Positions 8,762-17,685 are shown, numbered from the stretch's first letter. The stretch is 64,000 bases of DNA from Streptococcus infantis (GCF_021497965.1 NZ_CP046525.1:1054001-1118000), one strand, 5' to 3'. Translations and numbers: made by a program. Notes: generated from the letters alone by a model not told the origin.

Positions 8762-8995
8762 TTGGCAAACATTAAATCAGCTATCAAACGCGCTGAATTG
8801 AACGTTAAACAAAACGAAAAAAACTCAGCTCAAAAATCAGCTATGCGTACTGCTATCAAAGCTTTTGAAGCAAACCCATCTGAAGAACTTTACCGTGCTG
8901 CAAGCTCAGCTATCGATAAAGCAGAAACTAAAGGTTTGATCCACAAAAACAAAGCTAGCCGTGATAAAGCACGTCTTGCTGCTAAACTTGGTTAA
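8762..8995 (+). CDS. rpsT: 30S ribosomal protein S20 (TTG start)
   Basis: 77-residue S20 of the small ribosomal subunit ([14 protein letters not shown]...KLG). The start must be the TTG at 8762. An in-frame ATG exists at 8747, but its G belongs to the GGAGG Shine-Dalgarno (8749-8753), which sits 8 bases before the TTG, and S20 proteins begin at this alanine-asparagine. E. coli rpsT also uses UUG, linked to autoregulation by S20, so the weak start here may be functional. Strong promoter upstream and rho-independent terminator downstream. Confidence 0.95.
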   Translation: MANIKSAIKRAELNVKQNEKNSAQKSAMRTAIKAFEANPSEELYRAASSAIDKAETKGLIHKNKASRDKARLAAKLG

Positions 8996-9015
8996 TCAAG
9001 ACTAAAAACAAAATG

Positions 9016-9035
9016 AGCTCTACGGAGCTTTTTTT
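9016..9035 (+). terminator. rpsT terminator
   Basis: Stem AGCTC/GAGCT with loop TACG followed by a run of T, about 20 bases after the rpsT stop codon. Confidence 0.85.
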
Positions 9036-9059
9036 GTACCAAATTTTAGAGGGAATAAC

Positions 9060-9566
9060 ATGAAAATTTCTATAATTGGATACTCTGGGTCAGGAAAATC
9101 AACTCTAGCAGATAAACTTGCCACTTACTACTCCATTCCTAAACTCCATATAGATACTCTCCAATTTCAACCAGGATGGCAAGAAAGTAATCGAGATTGG
9201 ATGCTAAAAGAAATGCAGACTTTTTTAGCGAAAAACGAGAACTGGGTTATTGATGGCAACTATACTTGGTGTTGCTATGAAGAAAGGATGGAAGAGGCTG
9301 ACCAAATCATCTTTCTTAATTTTTCGTCCTGGTCTTGTCTTTTTAGAGCCTTTAGACGCTATCTCAAATATAGAGGCAAAGTTAGAGAAAGCATGGCAGC
9401 TGGCTGCCCTGAACAATTCAACTGGGAGTTTATCCGCTGGATTCTCTGGGATGGTCGTAGCTCTGTACACAAAAATCAGTACAAAAGAATTTGTCTCGAT
9501 TATACTCGAAAAATTACGATTATTAACAATCAAAGAGAACTAGATCAATTCTTAAATCAAAAATGA
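9060..9566 (+). CDS. P-loop nucleotide kinase-like protein (topology-modulation/FlaR family)
   Basis: 168-residue P-loop protein. Walker A GYSGSGKSTLADKLA starts at residue 7. Further family features are the segment IDTLQFQPGWQ, NWVIDGNYTW near residue 65 and a lid-like arginine-rich region (FRRYLKYRGKVRESMAAGCPE). This matches proteins often annotated as DNA topology modulation protein FlaR, although the fold is adenylate-kinase-like and a small-molecule kinase role is equally plausible. Its ribosome site (GAGGG) lies just after the rpsT terminator. Function unproven. Confidence 0.8.
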   Translation: MKISIIGYSGSGKSTLADKLATYYSIPKLHIDTLQFQPGWQESNRDWMLKEMQTFLAKNENWVIDGNYTWCCYEERMEEADQIIFLNFSSWSCLFRAFRRYLKYRGKVRESMAAGCPEQFNWEFIRWILWDGRSSVHKNQYKRICLDYTRKITIINNQRELDQFLNQK

Positions 9567-9592
9567 GGACTCAAAAATTGAGCCCTCATTTT
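9560..9592. terminator. Bidirectional terminator between kinase-like gene and sirtuin
   Basis: Inverted repeat AAAATGAGG/CCTCATTTT between convergent genes, with A and T flanks on both sides so it can serve both strands. Confidence 0.8.
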
Positions 9593-9611
9593 ATATATAT
9601 TTTTGTATATT

Positions 9612-10343
9612 TTATTGTCTCAATTTAGAAAAGACTTCTCCAATTTTTCCCTCAATTACTAAATCAGCTTTACTGTCTTGAGGAGTACTTGACTTGTTTA
9701 TAACAACAAGTTTTGAACCTGAGAAGTAATTAATCAAACTAGCTGCAGGATAAACAACCAAAGAAGTCCCACCAATAATCAATAAATCAGCTTTCTGGAT
9801 AACTTGAGCCGCTTGACTAAAAACATCCATATCAAGAGGCTCCTCATAAAGGGTCACATCGGGTTTAACAACCTGGCCACAATCTAGGCAGTAAGGAACA
9901 GGACCTTCGAGAGCCAAAAAACTATCTAAATTATAAAATCGATGACAACCAAGACAGTAATTACGGTCCACAGAACCATGTAGTTTCAAAACCTTCTGCG
10001 AACCTGCCATCTCGTGAAGACTATCGATATTTTGAGTTACAACAGACTTCAGCTTACCGGCCTTTTCTAATGAAGCCAGATAATAATGGGCTAAATTTGG
10101 CTTAGCTTCTGGATATACGAGATGTTTTTTGTAAAAATCGAAAAATTCCTCTGGATAACGTACAAACATAGTATGAGAAACTAATTGTTCCGCAGAAAAA
10201 TGCCTACCTAACTTAAGACTATATAAGCCATCTGAACTACGAAAATCAGGGATATTAGATTCAGTAGAAACCCCAGCTCCACCGAAAAAAACAATGCTTT
10301 GACTGTGGTCTATCAGTTCCTGTAATTGTTCAATTTTATCCAT
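9612..10343 (-). CDS. Sir2-family NAD-dependent protein deacylase
   Basis: 243-residue sirtuin that removes acyl groups from protein lysines using NAD. Visible motifs: GAGVSTESNIPDFRS near residue 22, TQNIDSLH, catalytic His in LHGSVD, and a four-cysteine zinc site in CLGCHRF and CLDCGQ. The intact zinc site and deacylase layout separate it from Sir2-like NADases of defence systems. It lies downstream of deoD, but a terminator stands between them. Confidence 0.93.
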   Translation of the reverse strand: MDKIEQLQELIDHSQSIVFFGGAGVSTESNIPDFRSSDGLYSLKLGRHFSAEQLVSHTMFVRYPEEFFDFYKKHLVYPEAKPNLAHYYLASLEKAGKLKSVVTQNIDSLHEMAGSQKVLKLHGSVDRNYCLGCHRFYNLDSFLALEGPVPYCLDCGQVVKPDVTLYEEPLDMDVFSQAAQVIQKADLLIIGGTSLVVYPAASLINYFSGSKLVVINKSSTPQDSKADLVIEGKIGEVFSKLRQ

Positions 10344-10369
10344 CTTACTTCTCCTTCAGTCTTTAGTTC

Positions 10370-10417
10370 GAAAAAAGTTGAAAACCATTAGCTATTACCT
10401 ACTGGGCTTTCAACTTT
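10370..10417 (-). terminator. deoD terminator
   Basis: Minus-strand stem AAAGTTGAAA/TTTCAACTTT with a roughly 24-base loop, followed by six T. It ends the purine/ribose salvage operon after deoD; the sirtuin gene starts just beyond. Confidence 0.75.
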
Positions 10418-10494
10418 ATTTGATGATTATTGGATATCAAGCTCATAGCCATTAAAAATCGCAAGCAAGAAGATTAGCTTCAAAGCCAAGATTC

Positions 10495-11205
10495 TTATTC
10501 AGCAATCAATGTTTCCAAACCAACCTTCATCATATCTGTGAAAGTATTTTGACGTTCTTCAGCCGTTGTATCTTCATCTGGATTGACCAAGCTATCAGAA
10601 ATGGTCATAATGGCAAGGGTATCCACATGATGTTGAGCAGCAAGGTAGTAGAGGGCTGCTGCTTCCATTTCTACAGCTTTCACACCCCATTTACCAAGCT
10701 CGATGTTCTTTTCAAAGTAGTTTGAATAGAAAACATCTGATGACAAGACATTCCCAACGTGGGTCGTCATGCCAAGGTCTTTGGCAATATGGTAGGCTTT
10801 ATCTAGCAAATCAAAACTAGCGATTTGTGGGAAGTCGTATTGAGGCCAGTCGTTGCGGATGATGTTTGAGTTGGTTGCAGCAGCTTGCGCCAAGACCAAT
10901 TCACGGACGTGAACATCCTCATTTAAAGAACCAGCAGTTCCGACACGAATCAATTTCTTCACGCCGTAGTCGACAATCAACTCACGCGCATAGATAGAGA
11001 TTGAGGGCATTCCCATCCCAGTTCCCATGACAGAAACACGGTGACCCTTGTAGGTACCAGTGTAACCAAACATGTTCCGAACTTCGTTGAAACAAACAGC
11101 ATCCTCAAGGAAATTCTCCGCGATAAATTTCGCACGAAGAGGATCTCCAGGAAGAAGAATTTTATCAGCAATTTCACCTTGATTAGCAGCAATATGGATA
11201 GACAT
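10495..11205 (-). CDS. deoD: Purine-nucleoside phosphorylase, hexameric type
   Basis: 236-residue phosphorylase of the hexameric (E. coli DeoD) class, cleaving purine (deoxy)nucleosides including adenosine. Motifs: [11 protein letters not shown] near residue 20, [17 protein letters not shown] and ISDSLV with the catalytic Asp. The start [15 protein letters not shown] matches family N-termini; a TTG eight codons upstream is open but has no clear ribosome site, and neither start has a strong one. Last gene of the operon running from rpiA, separated from the amidotransferase gene by an unusual structured gap. Confidence 0.95.
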   Translation of the reverse strand: MSIHIAANQGEIADKILLPGDPLRAKFIAENFLEDAVCFNEVRNMFGYTGTYKGHRVSVMGTGMGMPSISIYARELIVDYGVKKLIRVGTAGSLNEDVHVRELVLAQAAATNSNIIRNDWPQYDFPQIASFDLLDKAYHIAKDLGMTTHVGNVLSSDVFYSNYFEKNIELGKWGVKAVEMEAAALYYLAAQHHVDTLAIMTISDSLVNPDEDTTAEERQNTFTDMMKVGLETLIAE

Positions 11206-11405
11206 AATATAAGATACCAAACCCGTCAAAAAGCGAAGGGAAAATAGGAGTTGGGCGCAGTGAGCGATGCTCCCTAGACCAACTATCTTTTTCCCACTGC
11301 TTTTAGGGTGGGTTCAATTCCTTTCTTTCTTATTTTTGATGATTTAGAGGAGAGTAACCAGTTTTCAGTTCATCGAATACGGTTAACCCATCCTCTCATT
11401 TTTAT
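11206..11405 (-). other. Structured untranslated region upstream of deoD
   Basis: About 200 bases without a gene. Read on the minus strand it contains an interrupted long stem (GAGAGGA...TCCTCTA-like arms near 11349-11398), then a CCCAC/GTGGG pair, then GTTGG...CCAAC enclosing GAGC/GCTC near 11254-11289. This last part is more GC-rich than its surroundings. No recognised riboswitch class and no convincing promoter hexamers. It may be an intercistronic RNA structure controlling deoD, or an unannotated small RNA. Confidence 0.4.
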
Positions 11406-12116
11406 TTAATTTGTTAATGAGTCCAAAAATGCATAGAGTTTGGCATTCATTTCTCGATAATCGTAATCACGAATGGCTTGAGGGTTTTGAACAAAGGTCA
11501 ATTTTGAACTTTGTTCATCTAAAACTTCTTCACCGTCAGCAGCAATCAAGAGATCAACTGCTTCTGGATCAAATTCCAAGTGGGCTTGGAAGGCATAGTG
11601 TTTAGAACTGAAGCGAATAATCTGACGTGGGCACCCTTGACTGGTCGCAAGAACAACAGCATCCTCTGACAAACCTGGCATATCGCCATGCCAGTGACCA
11701 GTAATTAGAGCTGGTCCAAGAACTTTGACATATTCATCTTTTAAACCAGCTTCAGTTAGCGTTATTGGAAACACACCGATCTCACGCTCAGGGCTGTGTT
11801 CATACTCCGCGCCATAGGCAACAGATAGGAGCTGCGCACCAAGACAGACCCCAACAATATAACGATCTGCCTTGATGGCTTTTTGAATCAACTGGATCTC
11901 TGCCTGAGGATCGTAGTATGGAAAAGCTTCCCTATCTTCATCTGGTGATTGAGGTCCTCCCATGACTATCAAAAAGTCAATATCATCCACTGACTCAGGT
12001 AGGGTTTCATTCTCATAGACTTTTGTCGTGGTCACCTGATGGCCACGCTCCTGCGCCCATTTTAGATAAGCGCCCGGTACTTCAAATGTTTCATGCAGTA
12101 CAAAATGTACCTTCAT
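11406..12116 (-). CDS. Class I glutamine amidotransferase (GMP synthase-like)
   Basis: 236-residue stand-alone class I glutamine amidotransferase domain. The nucleophile elbow is GVCLGAQLLSVAYG and the catalytic His lies in ITGHWHGD; MGGPQSP near residue 60 is typical of the GuaA-like YfeJ group. It has no synthetase domain, so the acceptor substrate is unknown. It sits among purine salvage genes. The start MKVHFVLHE uses ATGA overlap with the CLC gene and a GGAGGAG ribosome site inside that gene. Confidence 0.85.
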   Translation of the reverse strand: MKVHFVLHETFEVPGAYLKWAQERGHQVTTTKVYENETLPESVDDIDFLIVMGGPQSPDEDREAFPYYDPQAEIQLIQKAIKADRYIVGVCLGAQLLSVAYGAEYEHSPEREIGVFPITLTEAGLKDEYVKVLGPALITGHWHGDMPGLSEDAVVLATSQGCPRQIIRFSSKHYAFQAHLEFDPEAVDLLIAADGEEVLDEQSSKLTFVQNPQAIRDYDYREMNAKLYAFLDSLTN

Positions 12117-13348
12117 TGTTTCTCCTCCCATCTCTTTCGAATCACGTAAGACAGACTAGCTGCAAGTACAAGCGGGATAGTCAATTTCCAATTTTGGCCT
12201 GTAAATCCAAGGCTCAGGGCAATGGCTGTCAGAGGAGCTTTTAAGGTCGTCCCTAAAAAGACGGTCGCTCCTAGTAACATCCCTAGAGCAGGATCCAGAT
12301 GAATCCCAACTACAGTCAAAAGCAAGGTCACTAGATAGCCAGATCCAATCCCTAAGGCAAATGATGGTGTCAAAGTTCCCCCATAAGCACCATTGCGCAA
12401 GAGGAGATAAACCAGAACCCCCTTCACTGCAAGAGTCAGTGGAAGATAAGGAATTGACTGGCTAGACAAGAGGGCTTGCGCTAGTACCTGGCCATTTCCC
12501 ATAAAGATGGGGAAAAAGGCTACTAGGCTCCCCAGCACTAGAAAGGCTAGAGGAAGAGCCCAAAGAATCGATCCATCCTTCCGCCGTTTGTGACTAGCTC
12601 GCTTGGCGAGGAAAGCAAAGACCAGAGCCAAGGGAGTGACTAAGAAAACAATCACAATAGCCTGTAAAAAACTGCTAGCCGACCATGAGACTGCGGACAG
12701 GTGATAAACAGCCTCCTGACCAACGATGGGCTGAGCGACCCAGGTGGCCAGATAAGTACTGGTCAAAACCAGTAGAAGATTCTGCCAACTGTAGGCGAGT
12801 CCTAAGGTCTCAAAGACGAACAAGCTACTGGCAAAGGGGACCTGATAGACCGCAGCCAAACCAGCTCCAGCCCCACAGGCGATCAAGACTTTTCGCTCTT
12901 TGAGAGCTAGTGAGAACCCCTTCGCCAAACGACCAGCTAGAAGAGCCCCGACCTCACGTGGGGCTCCTTCTTTTCCGACCGATGCACCTGCTCCGACAAT
13001 CGCAACCTGCATCCCTGCATGAAGGAGGTGGGCTAAGGGCGCTGGTTCCCTGTCTCCAGCTAAGTCAATTTGCTGGCGAATAGACAGGATCTTATAACGC
13101 CTTTGCAGGACATACCAGAAGCCAGCTGCCAAGCATCCAGTCATACACAAGACCAGAAATCTACGGAGACCTCCAGCTTCTTGAAATTGCTGGAGCAAAT
13201 CCGACTTATTTTGGCCAAAAGCCAGCCCTTGCACCCCTTCTAGTAGATAACGACAGGCAATTCCGACCAAACCCGTCCCTATTCCTAATGATAAGGTGGC
13301 TAGAAGCAACCTCAGCCCGTAGGGCAGACTTTGGAGTCGTGCCTTCAT
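12113..13348 (-). CDS. CLC-family chloride channel/antiporter
   Basis: 411-residue CLC-family membrane protein with about ten hydrophobic helices. Filter-like motifs are GAGASVGKEGAPREVG, which carries the gating glutamate in the usual GK/REGP place, and GAYGGTLTPSFALG. No CBS domains. Which anion it carries (chloride, or fluoride as in CLC-F) cannot be decided by eye. The ATG (MKARLQSLP) follows the punA stop by 4 bases; a TTG six codons earlier is also open. Embedded in the purine salvage operon, where its role is unclear. Confidence 0.82.
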   Translation of the reverse strand: MKARLQSLPYGLRLLLATLSLGIGTGLVGIACRYLLEGVQGLAFGQNKSDLLQQFQEAGGLRRFLVLCMTGCLAAGFWYVLQRRYKILSIRQQIDLAGDREPAPLAHLLHAGMQVAIVGAGASVGKEGAPREVGALLAGRLAKGFSLALKERKVLIACGAGAGLAAVYQVPFASSLFVFETLGLAYSWQNLLLVLTSTYLATWVAQPIVGQEAVYHLSAVSWSASSFLQAIVIVFLVTPLALVFAFLAKRASHKRRKDGSILWALPLAFLVLGSLVAFFPIFMGNGQVLAQALLSSQSIPYLPLTLAVKGVLVYLLLRNGAYGGTLTPSFALGIGSGYLVTLLLTVVGIHLDPALGMLLGATVFLGTTLKAPLTAIALSLGFTGQNWKLTIPLVLAASLSYVIRKRWEEKQ

Positions 13349-13352
13349 TGGA

Positions 13353-14162
13353 TTAGAGTTCAGCAAGGATCGCTTTTAGCAATCCTTTGAAGTCGCCTTT
13401 GACACGCTCTGTCACTTCTACTACTTCTTCATGGTTAAGCTCTTCTTGGAAACCAGCCGCAAAGTTGGTAATACATGAAATACCAAGAACCTTCAAGCCA
13501 GAGTGTGCTGCAACGATAACCTCAGGAACTGTAGACATCCCAACAGCATCTGCACCAAGTGTTTTATAAGCACGGATTTCAGCTGGAGTTTCATAAGTTG
13601 GACCAGTCACACCGATATAAACCCCATCATCCAGTTTAATGCCGAATTTGTCTGCTACTTGATGAGCAGTCTCACGGTATTCTGGAGTGTAAGCTTTCGA
13701 CATATCAGGGAAACGTGGACCAAAGTCATCCAAGTTTTCACCGATCAATGGGTTTTGACCTGTCATATTGATGTGGTCAGTAATAGCCATCAAGGTACCA
13801 GGACCGAAGCCGATACCTCCAGCAGCGTTGGTTACAAGCACTCCTTCACATCCCAAAACTTTCATGACACGAACTGGGAAAGTCACAACTTCAAGAGGAT
13901 TTCCTTCGTAGAAGTGGAAACGACCTTGAAGAGCCAAGACTTTACGTCCAGCAAGATCACCATAAACCAATTTACCAGCATGTCCGACTACTGTGGATTG
14001 ACCCCAGTTTGGAATGTCAGAGTAGTCTACTACGACTGCATTTTCGATTTCTTCAGCCAATTCTCCAAGACCTGAACCAAGGATCAAACCGAACTCAGGA
14101 GCTTCGATTTCTTTGCCCTTCAAAAATGCTGCTGTTTCATTGATTTTTGCTAATAATGTCAT
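13353..14162 (-). CDS. punA: Purine-nucleoside phosphorylase I, trimeric type
   Basis: 269-residue trimeric phosphorylase for guanosine and inosine. Motifs: LGSGLGELAEEI near residue 30, VVGHAGKLVYGDL with the phosphate-site His, GRFHFYEG, TNAAGG, DAVGMSTVPEV and SCITNFAAG. Together with DeoD in the same operon the cell covers both 6-oxo and 6-amino purine nucleosides. Its ATG overlaps the stop of the DUF1697 gene by 4 bases. Confidence 0.95.
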   Translation of the reverse strand: MTLLAKINETAAFLKGKEIEAPEFGLILGSGLGELAEEIENAVVVDYSDIPNWGQSTVVGHAGKLVYGDLAGRKVLALQGRFHFYEGNPLEVVTFPVRVMKVLGCEGVLVTNAAGGIGFGPGTLMAITDHINMTGQNPLIGENLDDFGPRFPDMSKAYTPEYRETAHQVADKFGIKLDDGVYIGVTGPTYETPAEIRAYKTLGADAVGMSTVPEVIVAAHSGLKVLGISCITNFAAGFQEELNHEEVVEVTERVKGDFKGLLKAILAEL

Positions 14163-14719
14163 TGTCTATCTCCTTTTTTATGTTTTAAAAATTGACCAAT
14201 TTTGTCAAAGGTATTAGCGTTACGAATGGTAATATTGTGATAGAAAGGCATCTTAAGCAAGTGCTTGTGATAGGCTGTTTTAGAGTAGCTAGCTTCTGAC
14301 AATTTACCCCAGAAGATCCCTAATTTCCCAAAATGAAGCACTTCATCGACCAGTTCCAAACTGTTCACTTGCTTGATGACTTGATCCACATCCAAGCTCT
14401 CAGTGTAAAAGAGCACATCCTTTCGAGCCATCGCATGATTCCACCAATCAGGAAGATTTCTAAGCTCCTTTTCATAGTCTTCAAGACTCAGCAAGGAAAA
14501 ACTCTGAATAAATGGATAGCGTCTTTCAAAGAAAGCCTGTAAATTCTCTATTAATTTAGTTCTAGGCACAATGCTATTAAAGAAAATATTGCCACTATTG
14601 ATGTAGGTTGCTACATTTTCTAATCCCAACTCTGCCAATTCCTGACGTAGTTGAGCCATCACTACCTTATTCTTTCCACCAACATTGATTCCTCTTACGA
14701 GAAGAGCGTAGCGAGTCAT
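14159..14719 (-). CDS. DUF1697 family protein
   Basis: 186-residue protein beginning MTRYALLVRGINVGGKNKV and continuing TYINSGNIFFNS, the hallmark of DUF1697. The family has no established function. It is inserted between deoB and punA with a 4-base overlap to punA and a 1-base gap to deoB, so it is translated with the nucleoside salvage enzymes; that link is conserved as I recall in related streptococci. A role in handling nucleosides or sugar phosphates would be a guess from context only. Confidence 0.85.
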   Translation of the reverse strand: MTRYALLVRGINVGGKNKVVMAQLRQELAELGLENVATYINSGNIFFNSIVPRTKLIENLQAFFERRYPFIQSFSLLSLEDYEKELRNLPDWWNHAMARKDVLFYTESLDVDQVIKQVNSLELVDEVLHFGKLGIFWGKLSEASYSKTAYHKHLLKMPFYHNITIRNANTFDKIGQFLKHKKGDRQ

Positions 14720-14720
14720 C

Positions 14721-15932
14721 TTAAACTAATTGATCTAGGAAGCTCTTACCAATCATGGCAGTTTCAACGCCAAAGTTATCAGCAATAGTTGCTGAGATAT
14801 CAGCGAAGTTTCCGACTGGAATTAGACCACTTCCTTTAAAGGATGGGCTGTATGCCAAGAGTGGGATATATTCACGAGTATGGTCAGTACCAGCATAGGT
14901 TGGATCGTTCCCATGGTCAGCAGTTATCAAAAGTAGATCATCTTCTCTCATTGCTGCCATAATTTCTGGCAATCGTTTATCAAACTCATGCAAGCAATCA
15001 CGGTAACCATGAGGATCGCGTCGGTGACCATAAAGGGCATCGAAGTCTACCAAGTTTGTGAATGAGAAACCTTCTTTAAAGTCTTCAGATTTCATAGCTT
15101 TTATCAAATTATCAATACCATGGCTGTTAGATTTATTATGGCCCATGTCATTGTTGATACCAGCACCGTTAAAGATATCATTAATCTTACCAACCGCATA
15201 AGTATCAATACCGGCTTCATTCAATTTGTCCAAAACAGTTGGCGCAAATGGTGATACAGCCAAGTCACGACGATTGGCAGTACGTGTGAAGTTTCCTGGC
15301 TCCCCAACGTATGGGCGAGCAATGATACGTCCTAGAAGAGCCGGACGTTCCAACGTAATGGAACGAGCGTATTCGCAAATACGGTACAATTCATCCAAAG
15401 GAATGATGTCTTCGTGAGCTGCAATTTGAAGAACTGGGTCAGCTGAAGTATAGATAATCAACTCTCCAGTTTCCATTTGTCGTGGTCCGAAATCGTCAAT
15501 AACAGCTGTACCAGAATAAGGTTTGTTAGCTTCACGAATGACCTTACGACCTGAGAACTCTTCAATCTTTGTAATAATTTCTTCTGGGAATCCATTCCAG
15601 AAAGTATCAAAAGGTTCAGTGATATTAAGCCCCATGATTTCCCAGTGACCAGTCATGGTATCTTTCCCAAGTGATACTTCTTCTAGCTTAGTCGCATAAC
15701 CAGTAGGGTTGCTTTCAGCTGGAACGGTCTTCAATGGTGTTTCGCGAGGAATATTTCCAAGACCAAGTTTTGCCATGTTTGGTACATCTAAACCTACAGC
15801 TTTTGAAATGTGCCCAAGTGTGTCTGCAGCTCCGTCTGGCACACCCGCATTGACAAAGTTATTAGCATCTGGTGCTGCACCGATTCCTACAGAATCTAAT
15901 ACTACCAAATGAATACGATTAAATTTTGGCAT
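14721..15932 (-). CDS. deoB: Phosphopentomutase
   Basis: 403-residue mutase of the alkaline-phosphatase superfamily that converts ribose-1-phosphate and deoxyribose-1-phosphate to the 5-phosphates. Metal-binding motifs: [12 protein letters not shown] at the N-terminus and [19 protein letters not shown] near residue 325; the phosphorylated Thr region [10 protein letters not shown] is near residue 90. It links the phosphorylases (punA, deoD, pdp) to deoC and rpiA. Lies 23 bases after rpiA. Confidence 0.96.
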   Translation of the reverse strand: MPKFNRIHLVVLDSVGIGAAPDANNFVNAGVPDGAADTLGHISKAVGLDVPNMAKLGLGNIPRETPLKTVPAESNPTGYATKLEEVSLGKDTMTGHWEIMGLNITEPFDTFWNGFPEEIITKIEEFSGRKVIREANKPYSGTAVIDDFGPRQMETGELIIYTSADPVLQIAAHEDIIPLDELYRICEYARSITLERPALLGRIIARPYVGEPGNFTRTANRRDLAVSPFAPTVLDKLNEAGIDTYAVGKINDIFNGAGINNDMGHNKSNSHGIDNLIKAMKSEDFKEGFSFTNLVDFDALYGHRRDPHGYRDCLHEFDKRLPEIMAAMREDDLLLITADHGNDPTYAGTDHTREYIPLLAYSPSFKGSGLIPVGNFADISATIADNFGVETAMIGKSFLDQLV

Positions 15933-15955
15933 AGTGTGTCTCCTTATTGTTTTAA

Positions 15956-16639
15956 TTATTTTGCTTTTGTTGAAGTTAAAATCTGAAGGCCATTTTGTCC
16001 AGCCACGATGACCTTATCAACCATCTGGTTGAACAAGCCGTGCTCAACGACACCAACGACGTGGTCCAATTCTTGCCCAAGAGCAATTGGATCTTCAATC
16101 ACTTTCAAGTCTAAATCAATGATAAAGTTCTGCATATCCGTCACAAAACGTTGGCCATCCTTTTCACGGAAGCTCGGTTTATAGCCAGCTCGTTCAAATC
16201 GACGAAAGACTTGTTCGGCACCGTACTGAACAACCTCTACTGGCAATTTAAAAGCACCCAGTTTCTCGACCAGTTTGCTCTCATCCACGACCCAGATGTA
16301 TTCTTTTGATGGGGTTGCGACGATCTTCTCCATGAGAAGGGCACCACCACCACCTTTGATGCCATTAAACTGACTATCTACTTCATCCGCACCATCCACA
16401 GTTAAGTCTACAAAGTCCACTTGGTCAATCGACTTAAGAGGAATCTGGAGGCCTTCTGCCTGTTTGCTGGTTACACTAGAAGTCGTTACAGCTGTAATCT
16501 GTAAGCCTTCTTCCTTGATACGACGACCTATTTCTTCGACGAAATAGTAGGCAGTGGAGCCAGTCCCAAGTCCGACAACCATACCATCTTTGACGAACTC
16601 AGCAGCCTTAATCCCTGCCATTTTTTTCAGATTTTCCAC
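15956..16639 (-). CDS. rpiA: Ribose-5-phosphate isomerase A (GTG start)
   Basis: 227-residue isomerase interconverting ribose-5-phosphate and ribulose-5-phosphate. Motifs: [13 protein letters not shown] near residue 24, DGADEVD with the catalytic Asp, [14 protein letters not shown] with Lys and VDESKLV. The start codon is GTG with a strong GGAGG seven bases upstream. It is the first gene of the operon that continues through deoB, DUF1697, punA, CLC, amidotransferase and deoD. Confidence 0.96.
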   Translation of the reverse strand: MENLKKMAGIKAAEFVKDGMVVGLGTGSTAYYFVEEIGRRIKEEGLQITAVTTSSVTSKQAEGLQIPLKSIDQVDFVDLTVDGADEVDSQFNGIKGGGGALLMEKIVATPSKEYIWVVDESKLVEKLGAFKLPVEVVQYGAEQVFRRFERAGYKPSFREKDGQRFVTDMQNFIIDLDLKVIEDPIALGQELDHVVGVVEHGLFNQMVDKVIVAGQNGLQILTSTKAK

Positions 16640-16667
16640 TTATATACCTCCAAATAGAGCTACTTCT

Positions 16668-16673
16668 ATTATA
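16668..16673 (-). promoter_or_regulatory. Promoter of rpiA-deoB-punA operon
   Basis: Minus-strand extended -10 TGA-TATAAT about 28 bases before the rpiA GTG. No good -35. Read as the main promoter of the purine/ribose salvage operon. Confidence 0.6.
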
Positions 16674-16707
16674 TCATGAATACGCTTCAAATTCATCCAA
16701 ATATCAG

Positions 16708-16737
16708 AAAAACCCGAACATTTTATTTCGGGTTTTT
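16708..16737. terminator. Terminator after the U32 gene
   Basis: Stem AAAAACCCGAA/TTCGGGTTTTT with an 8-base loop, placed between the U32 gene end and the rpiA promoter. It mainly terminates minus-strand transcription coming from the U32 gene. Confidence 0.85.
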
Positions 16738-16742
16738 GATGC

Positions 16743-17672
16743 TTATTTAACCATATCAGGGTCGTAGTCGTAAAATCCAGTATCAAGGAAACGATTTTTA
16801 GGATGGAGCTTGCGAACTTCTTCATCTAGCAAAAAGGCTTGGTCATGTGTGAAATTCCCTTCTTGAATCAAGTTACGCGCTTGGATGAAGAGCTTAGCAA
16901 TTTCTACAAAGTTTTGACCAGGTGTATAAAGACCTTCAAGCTTCCAATGGGTAAAGCCATGTTCTACCAACTCATTCAACTTAGTCATCAAATCAAGGTC
17001 ATTATTCGCAAAGATATGAGTTCCATGATTGTCCTCAAAAATAGAGTAATGACTCTCTGGGTCACTTGGCTCAGCTAAGAACAAATCACGCTGACGAGTC
17101 TTTTCATCATCAATCTGTGTGAAGTTATAGTAGTTTTGCAAGAGTGGACGCTTAGAATGGTGGATAACACTAGCACCATAGACTAAGACTTCAGCAGGAA
17201 TTTCCAAAATTTCAGGCATTTTGAAAAGTTCCGCAGATGGGATTTCACGCGCTAAGACAGCTTCTGATGCCCCTGCTTTTTGTCCCCAGAAGTTAATCTG
17301 ACGACTGCTTGTTACCATGGTTGATGCGTCATAGATGGTTTTAAAAGAATAGCCATCACGGTTGACCACATAAAATACCCCTGCATCTCCAACAGTAATA
17401 TAGTCCGTCTTGATTTCCTCTAGAAAGTCCAAGAATGGCTTGATACGGTCCATCATGTCTTGGTGCATGAGGGCATTGACCGCAACGATTAATTCCTTTC
17501 CTGCATCATGAACGATATTTGCGATTTCACGCAATTCTTCATGACTAAATGTTGTCGGCAAACGAAGTCCAAAATCTTTTTCACCGACATAAATGCGATC
17601 GACACCAGCCTCGAGTAGCTGTTTTACTTGTTCAATACTTTCAGCAGTTGCTGTAATGATAATCTTTTCCAT
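16743..17672 (-). CDS. U32 peptidase-family protein (YrrN/TrhP-like short form)
   Basis: 309-residue member of peptidase family U32, beginning MEKIIITATAESIEQVKQLLEAGVDRIYVG and containing LIVAVNALMHQ. Members of this family in B. subtilis (YrrN/YrrO) and E. coli (TrhP, RlhA) act in hydroxylation of tRNA or rRNA uridines and cytidines rather than protein cleavage; the length fits the short partner. I see no second U32 gene in the window. A consensus -10 ends seven bases before the ATG, so the transcript may be leaderless; no Shine-Dalgarno is present. Confidence 0.82.
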   Translation of the reverse strand: MEKIIITATAESIEQVKQLLEAGVDRIYVGEKDFGLRLPTTFSHEELREIANIVHDAGKELIVAVNALMHQDMMDRIKPFLDFLEEIKTDYITVGDAGVFYVVNRDGYSFKTIYDASTMVTSSRQINFWGQKAGASEAVLAREIPSAELFKMPEILEIPAEVLVYGASVIHHSKRPLLQNYYNFTQIDDEKTRQRDLFLAEPSDPESHYSIFEDNHGTHIFANNDLDLMTKLNELVEHGFTHWKLEGLYTPGQNFVEIAKLFIQARNLIQEGNFTHDQAFLLDEEVRKLHPKNRFLDTGFYDYDPDMVK

Positions 17673-17679
17673 AGAGAAA

Positions 17680-17685
17680 ATTATA
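17680..17685 (-). promoter_or_regulatory. U32 gene promoter, predicted leaderless
   Basis: Minus-strand extended -10 TGG-TATAAT followed by TTTCTCT and then ATG. Normal start-site spacing puts +1 on the A of the start codon. Confidence 0.6.

Noticed and set aside
9612-10343. Sir2 gene and the DUF2829 gene as parts of a Thoeris-type defence system
   Set aside because: The Sir2 protein has the four-cysteine zinc site and deacylase layout of a sirtuin, there is no TIR or ThsA-like gene, and the two loci are 20 kb apart.
11206-11229. Extended TTG start for deoD adding eight residues
   Set aside because: No ribosome-binding sequence, and known DeoD proteins begin at MSIHIA.
13503-14075. 190-codon plus-strand open frame
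   Set aside because: It lies antisense to punA, has no ribosome site, and its protein has no coherent domain; a shadow of the real gene.
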